From Blautia sp. An81 (lineage in GTDB: Bacteria; Bacillota; Clostridia; Lachnospirales; Lachnospiraceae): a stretch of 54,256 nucleotides of DNA. The translations under genes were made by a program, and so were the position numbers. Of the stretch, positions 41,598-49,792 are shown piece after piece. The DNA is taken from the NCBI RefSeq assembly GCF_002161285.1, contig NZ_NFHH01000026.1, positions 1 to 54,256 on the forward strand. The letters are read 5' to 3'. How positions within the stretch are numbered: the stretch's first letter is position 1; every line of letters starts with the position of its first letter. The notes under the pieces were generated by a model, which made no database searches, was not told where the DNA came from, and was given only the letters and a program-made list of their open reading frames with translations.

Positions 41598-43262
41598 CTA
41601 CATTTCTGCTGCAACTCTTAAATGTTCTACCAGAAGACTGCGGACTCCAGTATATTCACCAAGTCCCTTTATCACTGGCTCCACTTCAAAACCAGCGGCT
41701 TTAAACTGGCTGTACCAGGAATCCGGATCGTCTCCGGCCATATCGTTCTTGGCATGGTCTCCGGCTACGATCATAAAGGGAGCCAGAACCACCTTGGAAG
41801 GATTATATTCTTTTACCATTCGCATCAGGCTTTCCATGGAAGGATAAGCCTCTACCGTGCCAAGGAAAATATTTTTGTAGCCTTTGTCTTTAAAGGTGTA
41901 ATCCAGGGCAGCGTAAATAGAGTTGGCATAATGGGTGGTACCGTGGCCCATAAGTACCAGCACCTGATCCTGGGCAAGGTCAGAAAATTCATCGGCAATT
42001 GCCTGGATCACTGCAAGATTGTCTTCTGCGCTGGTGAGGAGAGGATCCCCGAAGGTGATGGAGTGAAAATCATCACGGTAAGCCAGGGCGTCTTCTTTCA
42101 TCAGATCATTTTCAATACCATTTATAACATGGGTAGGCTGTATCAGAACGTCGGTAATCCCGTCTTTTTTCATCTGTTCCATAGCTTCCAGGACGGTAAA
42201 TACATGAACATTATCCCGGTTTTTCAGCTTTTTGATGATCATTTTGCTGGTCCATGCCCGGTAGAGCATGTAGTCGGGAAAGGCTTCCTGCATATCTCTC
42301 TCAATGGCGTCAATGGTCACTTTTCTGGTATCGTTGTGGCTGGTGCCGAAGCTTACTGCCAGAATGGCTTTCTTTGTTTCTGCTGTCACTGGTTTCTTTC
42401 CTCCGTAATGTGGGTTTAATTTTATTTCTTCTATATATTGTTCCAGGGTTTTTAAATTCCTGGGGATTTCCAGAGAGGCTTTCAGGAACCCTTTTCTGCA
42501 CAGACTTTCAAAAAGCTCCAATACTGCAGGGGGCTCCAGGTTAGTCTGGGCAAGAACCCGTTTATTGGAAAAGACCTGGGCGGGAGACCCGTGGAGCAGG
42601 ACTTTTCCTTCATGGAAAAGGATGACTTCATCTGCCCACTCATAGGCGTAATCAACATCGTGGGTAGCCATGAGAACGGTGATCCCCGCCTCTGTCATCT
42701 GATCTACAATGTGGTTTACCATCTGGGTATGCTTTGGATCCAGGGCCGCTGCCGGCTCGTCCAGGATAATGATATCCGGGTGCATGACCAGGATATCTGC
42801 AATGGAAACCTGCTTCTTCTGACCTCCGCTTAAGGCATGGGTAGGTTTATGGCGGAAAGGGGTGATCTCCAGATAATCAATGACTTTCTCCACCTCTTTT
42901 TTGGCCTCTTCCGGGGCAACCCCCAGATTCAGGATGCCGAAGGAGATTTCCTGGTAAACACTGGCAGAGAAAAGCTGGTTATCCGGGTCCTGAAAGACGA
43001 TACCCACTTTGCTCCTCAGATCCAGAAGACTTTTTTTGTCATAGGCGTATTTCTTTCCTTTAAAAAACAGATGTCCTTTCTGAGGCTTTAGAATTCCTGT
43101 ACAGCAGAGGAAAAAAGTGGATTTTCCGCTGCCGTTGGCTCCCATAACGGCTATCTTTTGCCCCTTTTTTATTTCCAGAGACAGTCCATTGAGAGAATGG
43201 CTGTTGTCGTCATCATAAGAATAATAAAGGTTCTCGGCTTTTAAGATAATATCTTGATTCAT
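41598..43262 (-). CDS. cbiO-cbiK: CbiO-CbiK fusion: cobalt ECF transporter ATPase joined to anaerobic cobaltochelatase
   Basis: A single 554-residue frame. Residues 1 to about 275 are a CbiO-type ABC ATPase: Walker A MGANGSGKST (about 40-49), VFQDPDNQLF Q-loop, signature ALSGGQKKQ (about 143-151), Walker B IIILDEP, switch histidine in ATHDVD (H201). From about 297 (KKAILAVSFGTSHNDT) a CbiK/anaerobic cobaltochelatase domain runs to the end, with the metal-handling histidines in MGHGTTHYANS (H440) and IVAGDHAKND (H503). Import energy supply and insertion of Co2+ into sirohydrochlorin are thus covalently joined. The start at 43262 overlaps the cbiQ stop (ATGA), with GGAGGAG upstream. Confidence 0.92.
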   Translation of the reverse strand: MNQDIILKAENLYYSYDDDNSHSLNGLSLEIKKGQKIAVMGANGSGKSTFFLCCTGILKPQKGHLFFKGKKYAYDKKSLLDLRSKVGIVFQDPDNQLFSASVYQEISFGILNLGVAPEEAKKEVEKVIDYLEITPFRHKPTHALSGGQKKQVSIADILVMHPDIIILDEPAAALDPKHTQMVNHIVDQMTEAGITVLMATHDVDYAYEWADEVILFHEGKVLLHGSPAQVFSNKRVLAQTNLEPPAVLELFESLCRKGFLKASLEIPRNLKTLEQYIEEIKLNPHYGGKKPVTAETKKAILAVSFGTSHNDTRKVTIDAIERDMQEAFPDYMLYRAWTSKMIIKKLKNRDNVHVFTVLEAMEQMKKDGITDVLIQPTHVINGIENDLMKEDALAYRDDFHSITFGDPLLTSAEDNLAVIQAIADEFSDLAQDQVLVLMGHGTTHYANSIYAALDYTFKDKGYKNIFLGTVEAYPSMESLMRMVKEYNPSKVVLAPFMIVAGDHAKNDMAGDDPDSWYSQFKAAGFEVEPVIKGLGEYTGVRSLLVEHLRVAAEM

Positions 43263-44035
43263 GAGAAAAATCTCCTCCATAAGGCAAAAATGAAAAGTGC
43301 AGTATCAAAGACTGCGATAGCGGCAATGATTTTTTTTCTGGGAGGCTGATTCTCTGACAGCACCCGAATTCTGCCATCGTAACACCGGGCTTCCATAGCG
43401 TCATAAAGTTTATTGGAGCGGGAGATAGCCCGCATCATAAGTACAGAGCCCAGCAGCCCAAAAGACTTTAAAGAAGTCCTGTAATCTTTATTTCCAAGAC
43501 GGCAGTTCTGGGATGTGGTAATAGCAGAAGCTGTGTTCAGGAGAATAAAAATAAAACGATAGATCAGCAGCATCAGCTCAATAAGAAGACCAGGGCAGTG
43601 GAGTTTTCCCAGTACTTCCAGGATATCCGGCATAGGTGTGGTAAAGGATAGAAAATACAAGCAGGATACGGCTCCCAAGGCCGTCAGGATCAACTGTACT
43701 GCGTAGAAAAAAGAATCGGTACTTGCCGTCACATACCAACTGCCGATTGAAATCGCAAAAAGGTCCAAAGGGGCTTTTCTAATGTTAAACATAATTGCTA
43801 TTGTGCTCAGGAATAAAAAAGCCAGTGGTACAGTGAGAAAACCCAGATAACGGGAAACAGGGACTCCGCCTTTCCATACGGCAAGAATCCCTGTCACAGC
43901 TAAAACAATACATGCCACTGCAATGGAACGACTCATTACACAAATGCAAAGTGTAATCACTGCAAAGGCAAATTTTTCACCGGCATTTTCATAGCGAAGC
44001 TTTGAATTATAACAGAGCTTGTCTATGGTAATCAC
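43259..44035 (-). CDS. cbiQ: Cobalt ECF transporter T component CbiQ
   Basis: The 258-residue membrane protein has four to six hydrophobic segments. The C-terminal cytoplasmic part contains GLLGSVLMMRAISRSNKLYDAMEARCYDGR, the coupling-helix pattern (A-R-G/S motifs) through which CbiQ contacts the ATPase. The start is a GTG at 44035 with GGAAGGAG upstream. It lies between cbiN and the cbiO-cbiK fusion, as expected for a cbiMNQO transporter. Confidence 0.9.
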   Translation of the reverse strand: MITIDKLCYNSKLRYENAGEKFAFAVITLCICVMSRSIAVACIVLAVTGILAVWKGGVPVSRYLGFLTVPLAFLFLSTIAIMFNIRKAPLDLFAISIGSWYVTASTDSFFYAVQLILTALGAVSCLYFLSFTTPMPDILEVLGKLHCPGLLIELMLLIYRFIFILLNTASAITTSQNCRLGNKDYRTSLKSFGLLGSVLMMRAISRSNKLYDAMEARCYDGRIRVLSENQPPRKKIIAAIAVFDTALFIFALWRRFFS

Positions 44036-44050
44036 GGGAAACTCCTTCCT

Positions 44051-44356
44051 TTATTGTTCTTCATGTTTCATCCATTTTCTTCGTTCCACGAACCTGCCCA
44101 TGATAAAGGCAATGATTCCCACGCCGATACCGGTCTGGATACAAAAGAAAAGGCTTTCAACCTCTCCTGGCAGTTCTCCGCCAATGAGCCTTTCCAGAAT
44201 AGGAGTGGCCCAGGGCTCATAGGAAGAATCCACCTCTTCTACTACCTGGCTGCCTGCATCATCGGAGCCTCCGAATTCAGCATCTTTTAAAGCGAAGAGA
44301 GGAACCAGAGCGATTAAAAAAATTAAGAGGATTCCCAGAAACACTTTCTTTTTCAT
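44051..44356 (-). CDS. cbiN: Cobalt transport protein CbiN
   Basis: The 101-residue protein has one membrane helix at each end (VFLGILLIFLIALVPLFAL and IQTGIGVGIIAFIMGRF). The loop between them holds the conserved FGGSDDAGSQ, V-E-E and YEPWATP segments of CbiN. It assists CbiM in Co2+ loading in the group I ECF transporter. It is tightly packed between cbiM and cbiQ. Confidence 0.92.
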   Translation of the reverse strand: MKKKVFLGILLIFLIALVPLFALKDAEFGGSDDAGSQVVEEVDSSYEPWATPILERLIGGELPGEVESLFFCIQTGIGVGIIAFIMGRFVERRKWMKHEEQ

Positions 44357-44359
44357 GGC

Positions 44360-45106
44360 TTATTTTCCCTCCTTTATAAATCCGATAGTACGAAGCTCTG
44401 GCTTTGCATAGGTTTCCAGTCCCATGACGATGAGGACTGTGATGATTCCTTCAATGATGGCCAGAGGCACCTGGGTAGGAGCAAAAACCACAAGAAATTT
44501 CACCAAAGCGCCGCCTATGCTAGTATCTGCATGGTGAGCAAGAGCCATCTGCAAAGCGGTGATGCAGTATGTGAATAAGTCGCCTAAAGCGGCGGCCAGA
44601 AAAACACTGGCCCGCTTGTTCATCCCACTTTTGTTACAAAGTTTATATATCCCATAGGAAAGGAAAGGTCCTGCTATGGCCATGGAAAAGGTATTGGCCC
44701 CAATAGTGGTAAGGCCGCCGTGAGCCAGCAGAATGGCCTGGAACAAAAGAACGATCAGTCCCAGCACAGAAACAGCAGAGGGACCGAACAAAATGGCACC
44801 CAGTCCAGTTCCTGTCATATGAGAACAGCTTCCTGTTACGGAAGGGATCTTCAGTGATGAGATCACAAAGATAAAGGCGCCGGACATGGCCAGCAGTGTG
44901 ATCAGATTTCGGTGGTCATTTAAAGTTTTCTTTATGGACATGAAACCTGCGATCAAAAATGGCAGGCACAGAACACCCCAGGCAATGCAAAAACCTCCGG
45001 GCAGATATCCCTCCATAATGTGCATAGCGCTGACATTGGGGACAATACCGAAAGTAAGGGCAAAAGCCCCTGCCAGAGCCAGAATACGTTTTTCCTGTTT
45101 ACTCAT
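44360..45106 (-). CDS. cbiM: Cobalt ECF transporter S component CbiM
   Basis: The 248-residue protein has an N-terminal signal-like helix (ILALAGAFALTFGIVPNVSA) followed by MHIMEGYLPGGFCIAWG. The mature N-terminal Met-His and the next His-containing segment form the Co2+ site in CbiM. SCSHMTGTGLGAILFGP and LAHGGLTTIGANTFSMAIAGP are further family signatures. It is the first gene of the riboswitch-controlled cobalt operon; AGGAGAAG precedes the ATG. Confidence 0.95.
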   Translation of the reverse strand: MSKQEKRILALAGAFALTFGIVPNVSAMHIMEGYLPGGFCIAWGVLCLPFLIAGFMSIKKTLNDHRNLITLLAMSGAFIFVISSLKIPSVTGSCSHMTGTGLGAILFGPSAVSVLGLIVLLFQAILLAHGGLTTIGANTFSMAIAGPFLSYGIYKLCNKSGMNKRASVFLAAALGDLFTYCITALQMALAHHADTSIGGALVKFLVVFAPTQVPLAIIEGIITVLIVMGLETYAKPELRTIGFIKEGK

Positions 45107-45194
45107 TTTCTTCTCCTTTCTGATAGTAAAATGTGATTTTCCCGCTGCAGTATATTTTTGCGGGACTTTTTTATTGGGAACAAAGCTCCCTGTA

Positions 45195-45525
45195 CAATAA
45201 AAAAACCTGAGGGATGATTCCCACAGGCTACCAGAAGAACAAGAGGTATAGCAAATAGAATTGAACTGCTATGAGCCAACCTGTTCTTACACGAGGCCAT
45301 CGTTCGTAACCTGTGTAAATTTCGTGCACAAGGCAGGTCTTCTGACTTAGGCATCCTCACCGTATTTCAGCCTTCCCAGGTAATTCCCAGTGACGCAGGT
45401 CTTACAAAAACCTTACAAGAAATACGGCTCCTCCTTTACAGCGGCGTGACCGTGTGAGCTTTTCACTCAGCTTTCCTATTCTCCCGCATTTTATGCAGGC
45501 ACCTTTGTACATTCAATTCTGGATT
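45195..45525 (-). ncRNA. Canonical (AdoCbl-type) cobalamin riboswitch with terminator, upstream of cbiM
   Basis: Read on the minus strand, the conserved blocks appear in order: AGGTGCC, GGGAGAATAGGAA, GGTCACGCCGCTGTAA, GTCACTGGG, GGGAAGGC, and AAGTCAGAAGACCTGCC (about 45505 down to 45330). This is the large aptamer with full peripheral arms. A terminator-like stem CCTGTGGGA/TCCCTCAGG with seven Ts (about 45198-45231) follows. Ligand binding should stop cobalt-transport expression when corrinoid is sufficient. Confidence 0.93.
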
Positions 45526-45526
45526 T

Positions 45527-45554
45527 ATTGTAGCATATACAGGATTTTTGTCAA
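45527..45554 (-). promoter_or_regulatory. Promoter of the cbiM riboswitch transcript
   Basis: On the minus strand TTGACA (45549-45554) and TACAAT (45527-45532) have a 16-bp spacer. The transcript start falls just upstream of the aptamer. Confidence 0.75.
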
Positions 45555-45567
45555 TAGGAATCAATCA

Positions 45568-45596
45568 TTGCACGGGAAAGAATTCTATGCTAAGAT
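45568..45596 (+). promoter_or_regulatory. Promoter of the hem operon
   Basis: TTGCAC (45568-45573) and TAAGAT (45591-45596) are 17 bp apart, 70 nt before hemA. No riboswitch is visible between it and the hemA start. Confidence 0.55.
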
Positions 45597-45666
45597 GAGA
45601 AAAGATTGAGTGGAGATAAGACCGTTCATAATTCATAAGAGAAAGAAAATAGGGGAGAGTAAAGAC

Positions 45667-46896
45667 ATGAGTATTTCCATGATTGGAATCGACTACAAAA
45701 AGGCATCAGTAGATGTTCGGGCCCAGTTTTCATTTACGAAAAAAAATACAGTTGCAGCCCTGGAAAATCTGAAAAAAGAGCCGGGAATCCTGGGCTGTAT
45801 TATTCTGTCTACCTGTAACCGTATGGAGATTTGGGCCAGTACTGGGGAAGACTGGAAAGGTTCTCTCTATGAATTTTTATGCAGAGAAAAAGAGAAGGAT
45901 CCGGATGAATTCCGGCAGTATTTTGTTTCCAGAAAAGAAGAGGAGGCCGTAGAGCATTTGTTCTATCTTACCAGTGGCCTGAAATCCCAGATTCTTGCAG
46001 AGGACCAGATCATTACCCAGGTGAAAGATGCCCTAGCCCTTTCCAGAGAAGCTTACTGTACAGATAATGTTCTGGAGGTTTTATTCCGCATGGCGGTTAC
46101 TGCTGCAAAGAAAGTAAAAACCCAGGTAAGCTTTTCCAGAGCCAACAGCTCTGTAATCCACCAGGCTATAGAACGTCTGGAAAATCAGGGATTTTCCATC
46201 CAGGGAAAAACCTGTATGGTTATTGGAAACGGCGAAATGGGGAAGGTAACTGCTCTGGCTCTTAAGGAAGCAGGAGCAGATGTAACGGTCACAGTGCGGC
46301 AGTACCGCAGCGGAATTGTGACAATCCCTCAGGGCTGCGACAGGATCAATTATGGAGAGCGTCTGGAGTTTCTTCCAAAATGTGATCTGGCAGTCAGCGC
46401 TACAGCAAGTCCTAATTATACGCTGACTATGGAGCAGATTGAAAATGCAGAAATTCCCGGACATATTGTTCTTATCGACTTGGCAGTGCCAAGAGACATA
46501 GAGCCTTCGGCAGGGACCCTTAGTAATGTGACTTTGTACGATATTGACAGTTTCAAGATTGATGCGGTATCTCCCAAGCTCCAGGCCAGCCTTGACCAGG
46601 CAGGGAAGATCCTTCAGGAGCAGCAGGAGGAGTTTTACAGCTGGTACAATGGCAGAGATCTGATCCCAAGGATTCAGGAGATCAAGGCAGATGCAGTAGA
46701 AGATCTGAATCTCCGTATCATGAAGATATTAAGGAAGACTCCCATGGAAGAGAAAGACCGGGAAAATCTTTTAAATGCCATTGACACAGCTGCCGGGAAA
46801 GTGGTCAACAAGATGATGTTCGGCCTGAAGGATTTTATGAAAGAAGAAGAGTTTATAAATTGTGTGGAAGGGTTGGAGAAGCTATATGAAGAGTAA
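45667..46896 (+). CDS. hemA: Glutamyl-tRNA reductase HemA
   Basis: A 409-residue reductase with MIGIDYKKASVDVRAQFSF at the N-terminus and the catalytic cysteine in LSTCNRMEIWA (C50). EDQIITQVKDAL follows, then the NADPH site TCMVIGNGEMGKVTALALKEAG. It reduces glutamyl-tRNA to glutamate-1-semialdehyde, the first committed step of the C5 route to tetrapyrroles. The ATG at 45667 (GGGGAGAG upstream) is preferred over a frame reaching back to 45610. It is the first gene of hemA-sirC-hemC-cobA/hemD-hemB-hemL. Confidence 0.94.
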   Translation: MSISMIGIDYKKASVDVRAQFSFTKKNTVAALENLKKEPGILGCIILSTCNRMEIWASTGEDWKGSLYEFLCREKEKDPDEFRQYFVSRKEEEAVEHLFYLTSGLKSQILAEDQIITQVKDALALSREAYCTDNVLEVLFRMAVTAAKKVKTQVSFSRANSSVIHQAIERLENQGFSIQGKTCMVIGNGEMGKVTALALKEAGADVTVTVRQYRSGIVTIPQGCDRINYGERLEFLPKCDLAVSATASPNYTLTMEQIENAEIPGHIVLIDLAVPRDIEPSAGTLSNVTLYDIDSFKIDAVSPKLQASLDQAGKILQEQQEEFYSWYNGRDLIPRIQEIKADAVEDLNLRIMKILRKTPMEEKDRENLLNAIDTAAGKVVNKMMFGLKDFMKEEEFINCVEGLEKLYEE

Positions 46897-47395
46897 AGAG
46901 AAAAAAATGTTTCCCCTCTTTGTGGACCTGACCCAAAAAAAGGTTCTGGTAGTAGGGGCAGGGAAAATTGCCTCCCGGAGAGTAAAAACCCTTTTGCCCT
47001 TTGCAGGAGAAGTGGTGGTAGAAGCCCCTGAGGCTTCTGAAGAGATCCTCAGTCTGGCCCGTCAGGGTGAGATCCTTTACAAAGAAAAGACCTATTCCAG
47101 AGAGGACCTTTATGATGCAGATCTGGTCATTGCGGCCACAGACAACAAAGAAGTAAATGAAGATATTTACAGTGCCTGCAAATGTCTGGGAATTCAGGTA
47201 AATGTAGCCAGCGACCAGAATAAATGCGACTTTCATTTTCCAGGAATCCTGGAATACGAGGGTGTAGTCATAGGATTCAACGGAAGCGGAAAAGACCACA
47301 GGAAAGTGAGAGAGGTCCGGGAAAAAACCCAGAAGGTATTGCTGGGAGACAACATGGAGGTACAAGATGAAGAAAGTCATAATCGGCAGCCGTGA
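46886..47395 (+). CDS. sirC: Precorrin-2 dehydrogenase (SirC/Met8 N-terminal type)
   Basis: The 169-residue protein has MFPLFVDLTQKKVLVVGAGKIASRRVKTL (NAD-binding loop), LVIAATDNKEVNEDI and FHFPGILEYEGVVIGFNGSG, as in CysG-B, Met8 and SirC. It oxidises precorrin-2 to sirohydrochlorin. The length matches a dehydrogenase-only protein without a metal-chelatase extension; the CbiK domain of the divergent operon supplies the chelatase. The start at 46886 overlaps hemA by 11 nt, and the stop overlaps hemC by 29 nt. Confidence 0.88.
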   Translation: MKSKEKKMFPLFVDLTQKKVLVVGAGKIASRRVKTLLPFAGEVVVEAPEASEEILSLARQGEILYKEKTYSREDLYDADLVIAATDNKEVNEDIYSACKCLGIQVNVASDQNKCDFHFPGILEYEGVVIGFNGSGKDHRKVREVREKTQKVLLGDNMEVQDEESHNRQP

Positions 47396-48263
47396 AAGCC
47401 GGCTGGCAGTGATCCAGAGTGAAATGGTAAAAAAATATATAGAAGAACACTCTCCGGAGATCCAGGCAGAGATCCTGACTATGAAAACAACAGGGGACAT
47501 TATCCTGGACAGGACACTGGATAAAATCGGAGGAAAAGGGCTTTTTGTGAAAGAACTGGATAAGGCTCTTATGGAAAAGAGAAGTGACCTCTCTGTGCAC
47601 AGCCTGAAGGATATGCCTATGGAAATACCGGAGGAGCTGCCTTTGGTGGCCTATTCCAAAAGAGAAGATCCCCGGGATGTGCTGGTCCTTCCAAAAGGAC
47701 AGGAAACCATGGACAAGAGGAAGCCTATAGGCTGTTCCAGCCTCCGGAGGATCCTTCAGCTAAAGGAGCTTTTTCCGGATATGGAATTTAAGAGCGTACG
47801 TGGAAATGTCCTGACCCGGCTGAAAAAGCTGGACAGCGGAGAATACAGTGCCCTGGTCCTGGCAGCAGCAGGACTGAAAAGGCTGGGACTGGAAAACAGG
47901 ATCAGCCGTTATTTTACTGTGGAAGAAATCATACCCGCTGCTGGCCAGGGAATCCTGGCAGTCCAGGGAAGGGCCGGAGAGGATTATTCTTACCTGGCAG
48001 ATTTCCAGGATCCGGAGGCTGCTGCTGCAGCCAGAGCAGAGCGGGCCTTTGTCCGCTATCTGGACGGTGGCTGTTCTTCTCCCGTAGCGGCTCACGGACA
48101 GGTTCTGGGAGAGGAATTATTCCTCATGGGATTGTACTATGAGGAAGAAACAGGAAAATACATAAGAGGCAGCGAAAAAGGCAGAATTTCCTCGGCAGAG
48201 GAACTGGGGATTTCCCTTGCCCGCAGGCTGCAGGAAACATGCAGGAAAGAAAATCAGCAGTAA
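47367..48263 (+). CDS. hemC: Porphobilinogen deaminase HemC (hydroxymethylbilane synthase)
   Basis: A 298-residue HemC: IIGSRESRLAVIQSEMVKK, KIGGKGLFVKELDKALM, SVHSLKDMPME, GCSSLRRILQLKELF, RGNVLTRLKKL, and the cofactor cysteine in YLDGGCSSPVAAHG. It polymerises four porphobilinogens to hydroxymethylbilane. GGAGG stands 6 nt before the ATG inside the end of sirC. Confidence 0.95.
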   Translation: MKKVIIGSRESRLAVIQSEMVKKYIEEHSPEIQAEILTMKTTGDIILDRTLDKIGGKGLFVKELDKALMEKRSDLSVHSLKDMPMEIPEELPLVAYSKREDPRDVLVLPKGQETMDKRKPIGCSSLRRILQLKELFPDMEFKSVRGNVLTRLKKLDSGEYSALVLAAAGLKRLGLENRISRYFTVEEIIPAAGQGILAVQGRAGEDYSYLADFQDPEAAAAARAERAFVRYLDGGCSSPVAAHGQVLGEELFLMGLYYEEETGKYIRGSEKGRISSAEELGISLARRLQETCRKENQQ

Positions 48264-48277
48264 AGGAGCAGATAGAT

Positions 48278-49789
48278 ATGAGTACAGGAAAGGTCTGGCT
48301 GGTAGGCGCCGGCCCGGGAGATCCGGGCCTGTTTACCGTAAAAGGCAGAGAAATCTTACAGAACGCAGAGGTGGTAGTCTATGACAGCCTGGTTGGACAG
48401 GGAGTCTTATCCCAGATTCCAAAAGAGGCAAAAGCCATCAATGTGGGAAAACGGGCTTCTCATCACACTATGCCCCAGGAGAAGATCAATCAGGTCCTGG
48501 TAGAAGAGGCAAAGAAAGGCTGCCGTGTGGTGCGTCTGAAGGGAGGGGATCCTTTCCTTTTTGGAAGAGGAGGAGAGGAGCTGGAGCTTCTGACAAAGGA
48601 GCAGATTCCCTATGAGGTGGTGCCGGGAGTAACTTCCCCTATTGCAGTGCCTGCCTATAACGGCATCCCTGTGACTCACCGGGACTATACTTCTTCCCTT
48701 CATATTATCACCGGTCATAAACGCCAGGGAGAAGCCTACGATATTGATTTTAAGGCACTGGTGGACACCAAAGGCACCCTCGTTTTTCTCATGGGAGTTA
48801 CAGCCCTTCCGGATATCTGCGCCTCTCTTCTGGAGGCAGGAATGGATCCACAGATGCCTGCGGCAGTTCTCCAGAAAGGAACGACTGCAGGGCAGAAAAG
48901 GATTGTTTCCACAGTGGCGGAACTGCCGGAAGAAGTAAAGCGGCAGGGAGTGGAAACTCCGGCGATCATTGTGGTAGGAAAGGTCTGCGCTCTGGCAGAG
49001 GAATTTGCCTGGTATGAAAAGCTTCCGCTGGCCGGTTATAAAGTATTGGTGACCAGACCAAAAGATCTGATCTCCACCATGTCTGCCAAGCTTCGGACAC
49101 TGGGTGCGGAAGTTCTGGAACTGCCTGCTATACGGACAGAGCCCCTGGAAAACCAGAGAGAACTGCATCAGGCCTTTAAAGAGCTGGATACTTATGACTG
49201 GGCTGCATTTACCAGTCCTACAGGAGTGAAGGTCTTCTTTGAAGAACTGCTGAAGACCGGAACAGATATCAGAAAGCTGGGAGGAATCCGAATTGCCGCT
49301 ATCGGCAAAGGCACTGAGAAAGCTTTGAAAGAGAGAGGCCTGATCCCGGATCTGATTCCGGAAATCTATGACGGAGCTTCCCTTGGAAAAGCCCTGCGAG
49401 ATGCCTGCTGCGGGGAAGAGCGGATTTTGATCCCTCGCGCTAAGATTGGAAATCATGAAATCCTGGAGGAGCTGGAAAAGAAACCGGGCCTTCGGATCTC
49501 AGATATCGCCACTTATGATACTTTTTATGAAAATCAGGAAATCATAGATGAGAAAAAAGAATTTGAACAGGGTGGGATAGACTGTGCGGTATTCACCAGC
49601 GCCTCTACAGTAAGAGGATTTGCAGCGGCCTGCCCGGATCTGGATTATACAAAGGTCACAGCGGCCTGTATTGGAAAACAGACAAAAGCAGCGGCAGACT
49701 CCTATGGAATGAAGACCTATATGGCCGAAAAAGCTACCATAGACAGTGTGCTGGAGCTGGTAATAAGATTAAAGGAAAAGGAGTGTTGA
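48278..49789 (+). CDS. cobA-hemD: Fused uroporphyrinogen-III C-methyltransferase / uroporphyrinogen-III synthase (CobA-HemD)
   Basis: A 503-residue protein. Residues 1 to about 245 are SUMT: KVWLVGAGPGDPGLFTVKG, VRLKGGDPFLFGRGGEE and PVTHRDYTSSLHIITGHK. The remainder (from about 250) is HemD, beginning VLVTRPKDLISTMSAKL, with WAAFTSPTGVKVFFE and the late FTSASTVRGFA. The enzyme closes the macrocycle and then methylates C2 and C7 to give precorrin-2. The ATG at 48278 has AAAGGAG upstream, and the longer frame from 48239 overlaps hemC. Confidence 0.94.
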   Translation: MSTGKVWLVGAGPGDPGLFTVKGREILQNAEVVVYDSLVGQGVLSQIPKEAKAINVGKRASHHTMPQEKINQVLVEEAKKGCRVVRLKGGDPFLFGRGGEELELLTKEQIPYEVVPGVTSPIAVPAYNGIPVTHRDYTSSLHIITGHKRQGEAYDIDFKALVDTKGTLVFLMGVTALPDICASLLEAGMDPQMPAAVLQKGTTAGQKRIVSTVAELPEEVKRQGVETPAIIVVGKVCALAEEFAWYEKLPLAGYKVLVTRPKDLISTMSAKLRTLGAEVLELPAIRTEPLENQRELHQAFKELDTYDWAAFTSPTGVKVFFEELLKTGTDIRKLGGIRIAAIGKGTEKALKERGLIPDLIPEIYDGASLGKALRDACCGEERILIPRAKIGNHEILEELEKKPGLRISDIATYDTFYENQEIIDEKKEFEQGGIDCAVFTSASTVRGFAAACPDLDYTKVTAACIGKQTKAAADSYGMKTYMAEKATIDSVLELVIRLKEKEC

Positions 49790-49792
49790 CAA

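Noticed and set aside
45120-45180. CCCGC/GCGGG hairpin before cbiM as a second terminator
   Set aside because: On the minus strand it is followed by AAAATC rather than a T-run; it may be part of the leader structure but not a terminator.
45103-45360. Minus-strand ORF of 85 codons upstream of cbiM
   Set aside because: It lies in the cobalamin riboswitch and its terminator; the conserved RNA blocks explain the sequence and the translation has no family resemblance.
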